From positions 1 to 15,026 of the forward strand of contig JAQIWT010000800.1 in the NCBI GenBank assembly GCA_034696485.1: DNA of 15,026 nucleotides, given 5' to 3'. Below are positions 1 to 8,742 of the stretch, one piece after another. The stretch's first letter is position 1. Each line of letters begins with the position of its first letter. The notes beneath the pieces were generated by a model. It was given only the letters and a program-made list of their open reading frames with translations, did no database searches and was not told the DNA's origin. The position numbers were made by a program, and so were the translations under genes. The DNA is from Isohypsibius dastychi (Eukaryota > Tardigrada > Eutardigrada > Parachela > Isohypsibiidae).

Positions 1-456
1 GCTCCCTGGGTCTGGGGGGCAAAGGTCACTCCCTTGGGTGCCCCCCCCCCCCGTTCTAAAAAGGTCAACCCCTTACTCACCCCCTCTTTTTCCAGACTTG
101 TATACGCCACTGTATTCTACAGTTCGATTGTTTTGATTTTTGTACATTTAGTCTTACCCCCCCCCTTGGGGTACTATGAGCCTTCAACGGTAAATGACGA
201 TGGCGCAAAGCAAGCAAGGTATGATATCCGAAGGAATATATTTTGTTCTGTAAAATCATCAATTAAAACACGTTCGATTTCCTCTCACTCGGCGCTATAT
301 GCCTTGTTCGTTAGGGCAGAACAAAAAGTTATAACAGAGGGAATTGACAATGACATAGAAAAACAACTGCACCAGCCACCGGGGGAGAAGAATGCAAATG
401 CGAATTAAAAAAAGATTAACCCAAGAATACAATATATGAAAAGAAGAAAGGTCATG
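1..456. other. 3' flank of the sorting nexin gene, no supported gene
   Basis: I see no recognisable gene here. The plus strand has an open frame of about 124 codons from 34 to 408, but its product is low in complexity, starts in a poly-C tract and resembles no family I know, so I do not call it. The stretch should contain the 3' UTR of the minus-strand sorting nexin whose stop codon is at 457-459. I found no canonical AATAAA or ATTAAA on the minus strand, so the poly(A) site is unclear. Confidence 0.5.
41..52. repeat. poly-C tract (12 C), with a second run of 9 C at 157-165
   Basis: Uninterrupted run of 12 C, followed about 105 bp later by a run of 9 C. These are simple homopolymers and are prone to length error in assembly. 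Confidence 0.95.
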
Positions 457-2735
457 TTAAACAGAAGTGATGGATCGCGCTTCCGGTAGGAATGCTTCCC
501 AGTATTTGACCAGCTAAAAGAAGGGAGTTCTAATTTTTTCGTTCCAGAGAGAATGCATTGTGAATGAATTACCTGCTGCTGATGAAGCATCAAAGACTCC
601 AAATATTTAACCAGTGTACTTTTGAAGTCCTTCACCCGAACACTATCGAATCGCGACATTTCCTTCTTGATCATCTTGGAAATATTCTCAAATTCTTTTT
701 CGCCGTTTTCCACCTTCTCCTCCCACTGAAATAAACAATGAGTAGAATCCAGCCAAAAAAATGCATGAGAAAACCCTTACTTCTCGAACTTCATCTTGCG
801 CCGCCTGAACTTTATCATGTCTTCCGGCCAATTCCAATTTCACTTTAGTCTCACGCTTCTTCGACAAAGTAGCCTGAGCAGTTGTCCAGTTGCTATGAAT
901 CTTCATTCGATGATGGAAGGCCTCCTGAGGATAATAATCAACTTAGTACGAGTTCGAACTCGTACTGCAACAAAAAGAACATGTACCTTCACCGTCCCAA
1001 GAAGGCCAATGTAATCTCGAAGTAGTTCACCCAGCAAGAAATGGTCCGTATTACTTTGATCTTGATAGAGCAAATTAATCTTCTCCTCCGTATCGGCTAG
1101 TTGACTCAAAGCTCGAGACAAAGAAGTGTGCTCCTCACAGTTGGCCAGCATGGCAGCACTTTTGGCGAATATCCCAGTGCTGTTTGACAAATCTGAAAAA
1201 GCGATAAATCTAATAAACATCACATAATATTACCAAAACCCGAAAAAGGTCGGCTTTTTAAACTCAAATGTCTATTTTGCTGTTCAAGAAACTGAAATCC
1301 ATTTATGTGTTTCGTATTGCAAACTGCCCAAAATCTGTCGATGAACAAAAAGTAATACCTCGACGGTGATGAAAAAGCGCTTCGACGCTGCTGTGAAGTT
1401 TCTTCAGTTGAACTTCCATATTGTCCACCTGAGCTTGCTTCTCATCAAACCACTAAAAAGAAACCTCATCAAATTTAAACGCGCAATTTAAGCAATTGCG
1501 AACCTCATCCTTTTCCTCCATTTTAACCGTCATCCGATTAACTTGCTCACCGACTTTACTGAACAATCGCATCACTCCCGCCCCACTAAAAGCGCTGGTA
1601 TTTGTCGCTTTCGGCATGGCCCCATCTAATTCCAGAAACTCGCGAAAATCCGGATCCATTCTCAAGACCGGATGTTGAGCTGTTCGATTCAGATATCTCT
1701 CCAAGGCAGCGCGACGTCGTTCCACAAACTCCCCGGAAGCCGAGTCCTGGATGGGATCATAATTAGCTTCAAACACGTTTCACAACCAACACTAGTCACC
1801 TTTTCAGTCGAGTCGCCTTTTGACATTTTAACTTTGGCCATTCCAGCCATACTCTTTTCAGGTGCAGGAGGTACGAAACGACCGACATGAGCGTACTTTT
1901 CCTGCAGTTTGTCATAAAGTGCCAGAAAGTCACTGAATCGACGAAGAACGGAGAACTTGCGCTTCTTGAAAACTGGCAAGTTGGTCTCGGTGCTCAGCTT
2001 ATATTGCACATATGCATGGATGCCTTCGTTGACTTTCTGGGGCTCAGAAACTGTGATGGTGACAAACTTGTCATCTTCCTCATCATGTTCACCTTCTTCT
2101 TCCCCTCCTCTCGCATACGACTGTAATTTAAATATCATCACTTGTTACTATATTGATTTTATCGAATGAGCGTTCCTTTATATAAACAAACGATATTTCC
2201 TGGACTCACCAGTCGAAACATTACAGGTAGGTATCGTAACGCGCTCACCTTCTGTGCAAATGGGTTATCCGAATTCATAGCATCACCAGCTGATATATCG
2301 GGGATGTAGTTGATCTGGGAGACGATAGTTGATGTCATGGATGAGTTGTGAGAATTACCATCCAATCCAACAGCAGCCGCCTTCTTCTTTTCGTGAATAA
2401 GATCAAATTCATTCTGCAAGGATCGTCCTTCATCGCTGCTGCTGAACTGCCCATTCCCGAATGATTCCAGCGATGGATCACGCTGTGGTTCCTGCAAACT
2501 CACAAGGAGCCGTATTAGAAATTTGTTTTTGCGAAAACACCCCCGAATCCAGAATATGACCACATGACGTCATGGATTACCTGTAGAATATACGTCATAT
2601 ACTAAAAATTCCACCTGTTCGGGAATTATTCCCTACCTCGATTGCTGACGCAAACAAATCCTCCTCCTCACTATCCCGGCTGGTGGTGATATCAACAGTG
2701 GTGAGATTTGGTGGTGGTTCTCGATCGTCAGCCAT
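457..2735 (-). CDS. SNX2: Sorting nexin of the SNX1/SNX2 type (PX-BAR), nine exons
   Basis: Peripheral endosomal membrane protein. In this family the PX domain binds phosphoinositides, the BAR domain senses and bends membrane, and the protein works with retromer in endosome-to-Golgi sorting. Exons on the minus strand: 2735-2637, 2491-2249, 2120-1800, 1746-1504, 1452-1359, 1192-987, 924-781, 725-573, 513-457. All introns are GT...AG, 51-166 bp, and the spliced frame stays open for 519 aa, the length of human SNX2. The start is set by MADDREPPP, close to the human SNX2 N-terminus. Residues 1-130 are acidic and low in complexity, as in the family. The PX domain spans about 132-258, with RRFSDF at 174-179 and VPPAPEK at 197-203. 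The BAR region spans about 300-510 and includes FAKSAAML and SRALSQLA. The C-terminus reads YWEAFLPEARSITSV then TAA, matching the family end. I see no break or missing residue. SNX1 versus SNX2 orthology is not certain; invertebrates often have one gene for both. Confidence 0.95.
945..966. repeat. Perfect 22-bp palindrome inside SNX2 intron 6
   Basis: Each half is AGTACGAGTTC followed by its exact reverse complement, with no spacer. It lies in the 62-bp intron 925-986 of the minus-strand sorting nexin. On the transcript it could fold into a 9-bp stem with a 4-nt loop. It overlaps the branch-point-like TACTAAG (plus 942-948). Confidence 0.9.
2563..2574. promoter_or_regulatory. Consensus CRE (TGACGTCA) within a 12-bp palindrome
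   Basis: The full CREB/ATF consensus TGACGTCA is at 2565-2572, inside the palindrome CATGACGTCATG. It lies in the first intron (2492-2636) of the sorting nexin, about 160 bp downstream of its start codon. A half-site, TACGTCA, follows at about 2591-2597. The motif is seen directly; binding is inferred. Confidence 0.5.
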
Positions 2736-2833
2736 GCTACGTGGATGAGAAGTTAGAACAGCGCGATTTCTGGCACGATTATGCACCTGGCGCTTTGGTA
2801 AAACTTCGCACATTTTAAATACCACCCAGAAAC

Positions 2834-2844
2834 GGGGGGGGGGG
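2834..2844. repeat. poly-G tract (11 G)
   Basis: Run of 11 G about 100 bp upstream of the sorting nexin start codon, within its probable 5' UTR or promoter. Length may be unreliable in assembly. Confidence 0.95.
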
Positions 2845-2969
2845 AGACTGGACTGGGTGCTCCAACCAACTCTTCTAGGCATTAGATACGGTGTCTGTTT
2901 GAAGCGTTCCAGTAACCGATCCCCCACCCGGCTGCCGTCAAATAGCAGTATCCGTCGAACCGATGCCTA

Positions 2970-2986
2970 AGTGGTAAATTACCACT
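2970..2986. repeat. 17-bp palindrome with one central base
   Basis: AGTGGTAAATTACCACT: 8-bp arms around a central A. It lies about 235 bp upstream of the sorting nexin start, in the shared divergent region. It could be a binding site for a dimeric factor; no family is recognised. Confidence 0.7.
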
Positions 2987-3988
2987 GTAGTCCAAAACCT
3001 GGTGGTATGTTTTGAGACAGGGCAGAGACAACAAAAAGGACCGGATCCCTATTTTTGGCTGGATACCAGTATTACCAGCTTACCTTGCTCGCTCACTCAC
3101 TATCTGCCTTTTCGGAGTTTTCGTGCAGTTCCTACATTCGCGAGAAACTTTGGAGAAAGGGCTACATTTCTCGTCCTTCTCATCTTTCGTTTTATTCAAG
3201 AAAAAGGAGACGCTTTCTTTCCTTGTCATCTTACATTCTTCCACTTGGCGTTGTCAACTACGTACTCCGTGACTGAAACAATTCAACTGAAAAGCGATAC
3301 AAAGAGGAGGAGAGCTGTTCTTCTGCTGATCTTTCCTTTTCGACCATCTCGGGAGAGAAAAACAACCCAGCGCTGGGAAGAGGTAGTGTAAGGTGCAACG
3401 GTTTTTATGATTGTACTTGAAATAGATGTAAAAGAACGTTGAAATCGTTGTCATAGCTGATTTGCCTGTCTTCCAGCATAGGCCTGTACGGTTTAGTTGA
3501 GTGTACCGCCAGGTTTTATCAAAATAATTAGTCATGCTTTTGTGGGAAAGTAAGAGGTTTTAGAGTGTCTGCTGGTTTGTGTGGAGCATTTTGTACCCAG
3601 GTCTTTGACGTGTTCCTCGCCATTTTCTATAGTGACGTGCTACATACATGAGGACGATTCTGGAACAATTTATTTCAGTTTTCCCGTTTGTTCCTTTTCT
3701 CACAAGTCAGTTTTGATTATATTTTAAGATCATAATTATGACGGCACCTAGCATGAGAAAATCTATTGTAGTTTGTAGATAGCAACACAGGTACAGAGTA
3801 TACTTTGCCCAGCAAGATTCAGTTTCTGTGTGGTTAAGGAAATGGTCGGGTTGATTAGGATTAGAAACTGAGATAAAAGCAGACCCTCGATAAAACTGAT
3901 GTCATTCTTTTTGATGGGTTTCAATGTTTTTCAATGCAGTATAATTGAAAGTTCACTTGGACATCTGTTTACATATAAATCCTGTTGC

Positions 3989-4016
3989 AGGTTGAAAGGT
4001 TGGGTAGTCATTGAGG
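3989..4016 (+). other. Splice acceptor and 5' leader of the PP2C gene
   Basis: The sequence TCCTGTTGCAG ending at 3990 is a good splice acceptor, 26 bases before the PP2C start codon at 4017. This suggests a non-coding first exon upstream. Several donors are possible (for example GTAAGA at 3550), and I cannot choose among them. Confidence 0.5.
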
Positions 4017-5765
4017 ATGGGAGCATTCTTGGATAAGCCAAAAACAGAGAAGCACCGTGAATCCGGAGGCGGAAATGGAGTGCGATATGCTCTATGCTCG
4101 ATGCAAGGATGGCGTATTGACATGGAAGATGCTCATACGGCATTAACAGCATTGGGAGCACCATTTGATAGCTGGTCATTCTTTGGCGTCTTCGATGGAC
4201 ATGCTGGTGGGAAAGTGAGCAAATTCTGCTCGGAGAATCTTCTTTCCTATGTCATGCAAACGGCGGAATTTGTCCAACTGAGAGATGAAAATGTCCCACC
4301 GGAGCAAAAGAGGAATATCATCAAACGCGGACTTATTCATGGCTTTTTGAATGTACGAAAATACACATGCTGCTTGGTCCTTTATTTAATTCTAAGTAAT
4401 GTGACCTCTTGTAGATTGATGAATATATGCGACTCTTGCCGGATGTTGTTAGCGGTGAAGATCGGAGTGGGTCGACGGCAATTTGCGCTCTGATATGTCC
4501 CGATGTTATATATTTGGCTAATTGTGGTGACAGTCGAGGATTATTGGTATCCAATGAGTCGGTATCAATTGCAACAACCGATCATAAGCCAGTTAATCCA
4601 GCTGAAAAGGAACGTATCCAGAATGCCGGTGGAAGTGTGATGATTCAGCGTGTTAATGGCTCTCTGGCCGTTTCTCGAGCTCTTGGTTAGTTTATTTGGT
4701 TCATATCATAATTGTTTTCGGTGTGCACCTTACCCTTTCTTTCTATTGCAGGGGATTTCGATTATAAGCGAGTACCAGGCTTTGGACCATTTGAGCAGCT
4801 TATTAGTCCGGAGCCGGAAATCTCGGAATGGTCTCGGACGCCGTCGGATGAGTTTATCCTTTTGGCTTGCGATGGAGTTTGGGATGTTATGAGCAATAGT
4901 GAAATCAGCCAGTTTATACGCTATCAGTTGACCGTCACGGATCATCTCGAGTCCATTTGTGAGGCTATCGTCGATAATTGCTTAAACAAGGTATAAGCTC
5001 GCTTGGGATTTGAATTTGGATTTTAATCGGTAGTAAAATATGATGATCACAGGGATCTCGGGATAACATAAGCGTTGTTCTCATTGCACTTCCCGGAGCG
5101 CCACGAGTATCGGAGGAGGCTAGGAAAGCGGAGGAAGAACTTGACAAACATATTGAGATGGCAATGAAGGGTAGAATGATGATCATGATTGTTATCGGTC
5201 AAAAACTTGCACCGCTTTTCTCCACAGATATTCTCAAACAGCGTGAGAATGATAAAGAGGAAGAGTTTGACGTGACGACGCTGTCTCAGCAGATTAATCA
5301 AGCTCTCGTCGCTAAGGGTGTCACTTTCCCACCTGGAGGTGGTATCAATGCCAAGTAAAATCGCCACAAGCCTTTTCCTCATTTTTATTTGCAATCTTTT
5401 CTTTCATTCTGAATAGGCGTCATGTTGTGGAACGGGTTTGGCAGGAAGTTCATCCGAATCAAGAACTTCGTCAAGAACCAGGACGACCACCTTCCGCCGC
5501 TGTTATGGGCTTCTTCCGCTCCAAGCAAGTTCCAACTGGTGGCATCGGCAGTGGAGAGGATAATATTCTATCACCTGATAATATTATGCAAGTCGACAAG
5601 GTTGAAGATGCTACGGCCGCGGAAGCTCACGTCACAAATGTTGATGATGGAAGCCATGGCCAAAGACTCGATTCGCCGACAAAAGTCCTCCCCAATGACC
5701 TCAGCAGTATATCTTCATCTTCAACTCCTTTACCGATTGATATCAACCTGACATCAACGCAGTAG
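4017..5765 (+). CDS. PPM1B: Metal-dependent Ser/Thr phosphatase, PP2C family, PPM1A/PPM1B type, seven exons
   Basis: PP2C phosphatases remove phosphate from Ser/Thr using two Mn/Mg ions. PPM1A/B relatives act on stress MAPK, TGF-beta/SMAD and NF-kB signalling. Coding exons: 4017-4352, 4415-4685, 4752-4990, 5053-5170, 5228-5354, 5417-5765. A non-coding upstream exon is likely, which makes seven. Introns are 57-66 bp, all GT...AG. The product is 479 aa. It starts [13 protein letters not shown], the family start with Gly2 available for N-myristoylation. Metal and phosphate-binding residues are present: R33, E37/D38 in MEDAH, D60-G61-H62 in DGHAG, D151 in NCGDSRG, D243 in ACDGVWDV, D286 in GSRDN. 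The alpha-helical C-terminal domain typical of PPM1A/B runs from about 300 to 385 and includes [13 protein letters not shown]. The last 90 residues are Ser/Thr/Asp-rich and not conserved. Nothing is broken. PPM1A versus PPM1B cannot be separated; the length equals human PPM1B. Confidence 0.96.
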
Positions 5766-5830
5766 CAGCAGCTGGTCTAATATTATTCGTAACCATCATA
5801 CATCTTATTATTGCTTGGTCTTTTTCGATG

Positions 5831-5846
5831 AATAATAATTATTATT
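5831..5846. repeat. 16-bp AT palindrome in the PP2C 3' UTR
   Basis: AATAATAATTATTATT is its own reverse complement. In a low-complexity AT stretch this is weak evidence of function. Confidence 0.6.
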
Positions 5847-5921
5847 ACAGTGGGGGCATTTTCGTTAGGAGATGGGGTATCTATTCTTTATCATCTGTCT
5901 TTGTTTTTTTCATTTGGTAAG

Positions 5922-5927
5922 TTTATT
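5922..5927 (-). terminator. Candidate poly(A) signal of the Fos gene (AATAAA, minus strand)
   Basis: TTTATT on the plus strand reads AATAAA on the minus strand, about 420 bp past the Fos stop. It is the first canonical signal I found on that strand. Use would carry the Fos transcript through most of the PP2C 3' UTR. Confidence 0.4.
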
Positions 5928-6005
5928 CCGTCATTTCTATCCAGCCTCTCAATTTAGCTTTTCATCCCCATTGCTGAGGCGTAACTGCGCATGTAAACCG
6001 TCTGA

Positions 6006-6011
6006 AATAAA
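6006..6011 (+). terminator. Candidate poly(A) signals of the PP2C gene (AATAAA)
   Basis: AATAAA occurs at 6006-6011, 6098-6103 and 6172-6177, that is 240, 333 and 407 bp past the PP2C stop. Which one is used cannot be told from the sequence. Confidence 0.45.
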
Positions 6012-6344
6012 ACCCATTTAAATATTGTGGACATCTGAAAACAGCAAAAACGACCCGTAGCTTTATGTAGAAGACATTTGTGATATCATTGCTCTGCAAT
6101 AAATCTAAGACAAGAACGAATCCCGAATGAAATTCGGATAAAAATATCAAAAGAAGGCCAGCACATTGAAGAATAAAAAAGGCTCCATATCCAGATGGAA
6201 GAAGTCTGACATTTCGACTTGAAGAATAGGACAAGATTCTCTGTCAGAAGACAAAACCGGATCTGCTCCCACCAATTATACCATAAAATCATAAAACATA
6301 TATTTCTAATCCTCCTGGGTCCTTGGCTCGGAAATTCTCATTTT

Positions 6345-7533
6345 TCACAGGGAAACGAGGTTTGGCGATATTCCTTCGGTGGATGTCGGATGATGAGGCG
6401 GACTTTTATTCTGCATGTCCGTCGAGCAATTTGGAATAAGTGGCGTAAGTCCAGTCGGTGTCAACCCTAGTCAAAAAAATAATTATGGTCACATCGTACA
6501 GGGAAGCAATTAATTGAAGCGAACTACCGGTCGGAGTGAGGCCACTATGTTCAAAGTTGAAGTGTAATTTGGATGGGCTTGGAGTTGGCATTGCAAGGGC
6601 ACAGAGGTCAGTATGTTGAAGTGGAAGACTGGCTGGACGATGGGCGGCATTCAATTTGGGCTTCTTGGATGGTGATGGTCCATCATTATTACTTGTAACA
6701 ACTATGGAAGGCATACTAGAATTGGCAGGAGGCGGTGGTGGCATATCCACACGATCCAACTTGTCAGCTTGGCTGCTTTTATCAGAACAAGGCAACTCTT
6801 TAACACAAAAGGCACGATGTGACGACAAGGCAGCTTGAATCTCTTCAAATTCCTTCCGCATACGCTCGATCTCCTCCCGTAATGTACGCTGCTTCTCTTC
6901 CAGCTCCTCCGTTTCCTGTAACCACAACTCATTACAACCACTTTTCAATCGTCAACTTGGCGAAACTCTGTAGGTTTCATTCCGTCAGAGATATCTGGGT
7001 GAGTTTCGAGTGAGACAAGCAAGATAGGATGAAGTAGCTCATGCTCACCTCAACAAGAACTTGAGTCTGATCCATTCGTCGCTTTCGACATCGAGCTGCA
7101 GCCTGTTTATTCCGCTCACGCCGTACTCTCCGCCGTTCTTCTTCTTCTGGTGTCAACTGAAGCGACATAAATCCATCATAAATTATAACACAAATAAAAT
7201 GTATTGCTCTCAGCTTACCTTGTCGTCTCTTAATGCTCTCCTTCCACCAGCTCCTCTCATTTTACCAGACGCTCCAGAAACGGATCCCTCGGACATTCGT
7301 TGATTACTATTAGTACTCTGATAAAGAGACAAATCGGTGACGGGAAGGTAGCCTCTGGGATCCTGCTGTTGTTGTGGTTGATGATGATAATGTGGCTGTT
7401 GCTGCTGGTGCTGAATTGTCAATCCGGGCTCCTGCTTAATATTCGCCGTACTCAAATAAATATATCCGGGATGGGAAGTGCTATTATTCGATGTAATGAG
7501 TGGCCCATTCCCTACCGTCGAGCTCGATGACAT
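6345..7533 (-). CDS. kay: Fos/kayak-type bZIP transcription factor, four coding exons
   Basis: Fos proteins pair with Jun through a leucine zipper to form AP-1, which binds TGA(C/G)TCA in immediate-early, stress and developmental programmes. Coding exons on the minus strand: 7533-7219, 7156-7049, 6915-6528, 6466-6345; introns 62, 133 and 61 bp. The product is 310 aa. Residues 1-105 are Ser/Gln/His-rich, with a SUMO-type IKQE motif at 32-35. The basic region (about 113-132) contains [16 protein letters not shown], the same run as insect kayak. The zipper follows at about 136-170 and ends in SSHRAFC, like the LATHR/LAAHR end of Fos zippers. The spliced C-terminus contains the tandem repeat LTPTG and ends SPNLVSL, similar to the SPTLLAL end of vertebrate Fos. 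The second exon is 108 bp. An in-frame stop in the leader supports ATG 7533. If the last intron were retained, a different tail would end at 6406. Confidence 0.93.
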
Positions 7534-7545
7534 CGCAATGCCAAT

Positions 7546-7688
7546 CTACATCAAGCACTGTTCGGAACAATCTACAACAAAAACAAACTCACAACTTCTT
7601 CCAAGGAAAACGTGTGCTTACAAGTGCTTAAAGACGAATAATCGTATCGTACAACATGACTCACCGCCCAAAGCACCAACTTACTTAC
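7546..7688 (-). other. Probable 5' UTR intron of the Fos gene
   Basis: On the minus strand a strong donor, GTG|GTAAGTAAG, begins at 7688. A TAG acceptor ends at 7546, 12 bases before the Fos ATG. Splicing these would give a 143-bp intron. The joined upstream frame has a TAA and no earlier ATG, so the start codon is unchanged. Confidence 0.5.
7657..7663. promoter_or_regulatory. AP-1 consensus site (TGACTCA) in the Fos leader
   Basis: Exact TGACTCA, about 125 bp upstream of the Fos ATG and within the probable leader intron. Confidence 0.45.
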
Positions 7689-7984
7689 CACGCTCTCGTT
7701 GAAGAAAGTGAAATGGAAGGAAGTGAGTGAGGAAGAAACAAAGAGAGATTAACAACATTCATCCATCCAAAACTGTAGCTCCGTTTGATTCCAGTACAAC
7801 GAATGTGAAGGAAGACCGTGTCAACAAACAAGAAGGGAAGGGAACGAAGTAAGATAGATGGAAACTCGAGTCTCTACAAGAAGCAACAGGAAAAGAACGC
7901 AGGGGGAGGAATAAGTTTTTCATTACGAGTACATAACTACATACGCTTCCAAGTTCTTACACTTGACGCATTTCACATATGATA

Positions 7985-7991
7985 TGACTCA
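7985..7991. promoter_or_regulatory. Second AP-1 consensus site (TGACTCA) upstream of Fos
   Basis: Exact TGACTCA about 450 bp upstream of the Fos ATG. A CACGTG E-box follows 24 bp further on. Fos autoregulation through AP-1 sites is known in animals; here it is inferred. Confidence 0.45.
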
Positions 7992-8014
7992 ACGATCTTG
8001 CTCATTCCAAAAGA

Positions 8015-8020
8015 CACGTG
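8015..8020. promoter_or_regulatory. E-box (CACGTG)
   Basis: Palindromic CACGTG, the core for Myc/USF-type bHLH factors, in the divergent region. Motif only. Confidence 0.3.
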
Positions 8021-8417
8021 CTCATTTTGATTGAATATACTTTTTCCCGTGGTAAGTTAAAATAAGACTGCCGACCACTATTGATCCGCCAGCCATTTTT
8101 AAGGGCATTGGACCCCCACCTGTCCAACTCATTGAAATTCTTATTTATGCACGTCATCTACCATACCTTGAATCGTATGCAACAATGAATTGATGAAGAA
8201 ATAATCAAAGGAACTATTCATTGCCCGCGAATGATCGAGGTTCGGGAGGAACCAGATAAGTTAGCATTGAAAAGGTCTCATAGAAAAGGCGAAAAACTCT
8301 GGGTTTTATTTTATGAGTGACTCTGAAAACCAGCTGAATAACCAGAAGATCTATTGGTTCTGCTTATGTTAGTTAGACGTGCGAAAGAATATCGTTATTC
8401 CTGCCTATATATAATAC

Positions 8418-8424
8418 TATATAA
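8418..8424 (+). promoter_or_regulatory. TATA-like element upstream of the deadenylase
   Basis: TATATAAGG about 320 bp upstream of the deadenylase start. It lies in an AT-rich run, so it may be chance. Confidence 0.25.
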
Positions 8425-8742
8425 GGATTAATAAAATAACAAAAAGCTGATACGTTATGGCCTGCGTGCGGTACGTCATGTCGTCCATTGAAAGTATGGT
8501 AGGAAAGCACGCTGTACGTTGCGCTGCATGCGTAATGCGTATCAAGTGAAAAGCTGGTCTTCGCCTTTTTAGAGTTTCATTTTTTGATCACATTTTGGTG
8601 GAAAGCCATCACAATTTCGAGACATTTTATTATCTGATGCACATCTTTGATTTGATCTACTCAAATACGTTCATTGACCATGCAGGGAGTTCTCCAAGAG
8701 TATGAATTGTATTGAAATGCAAAGCGGTGGTTATAATCAGGA

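Larger units (their letters stand above)
2736..4016. promoter_or_regulatory. Head-to-head intergenic region between SNX2 and the PP2C gene
   Basis: About 1.28 kb separates the two divergent start codons, so promoters and 5' UTRs of both genes should lie here. Three plus frames are open together between about 3055 and 3272, which reflects pyrimidine-rich, stop-poor sequence and not coding. I see no strong TATA box. Visible features are an 11-G run (2834-2844), a 17-bp palindrome (2970-2986) and a splice acceptor just before the PP2C start (3989-3990). Confidence 0.6.
5766..6344. other. Tail-to-tail region holding the 3' UTRs of PP2C and Fos
   Basis: The PP2C stop (5763-5765) and the Fos stop (6345-6347, minus) face each other over 579 bp of AT-rich non-coding DNA. 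It has poly(A) signals for both strands and a 16-bp palindrome. I see no other gene. Confidence 0.7.
7534..8742. promoter_or_regulatory. Head-to-head region between Fos and the CCR4-type deadenylase
   Basis: This 1.2 kb holds the leader and promoter of Fos (minus) and of the deadenylase (plus). Visible elements are a probable 5' UTR intron of Fos (7546-7688), AP-1 consensus sites at 7657-7663 and 7985-7991, an E-box CACGTG at 8015-8020 and a TATA-like TATATAA at 8418-8424. I see no coding exon. Confidence 0.6.

Noticed and set aside
34-408. 124-codon open frame at the left edge with a hydrophobic stretch
   Set aside because: It starts in a poly-C tract, is proline-rich only because of C runs, matches no family I know, and lies in the expected 3' UTR region of the sorting nexin.
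3002-3391. Open frames in all three plus frames between SNX2 and the PP2C gene
   Set aside because: Overlapping frames in one pyrimidine-rich stretch point to few stop codons, not to coding. The products show no domain.
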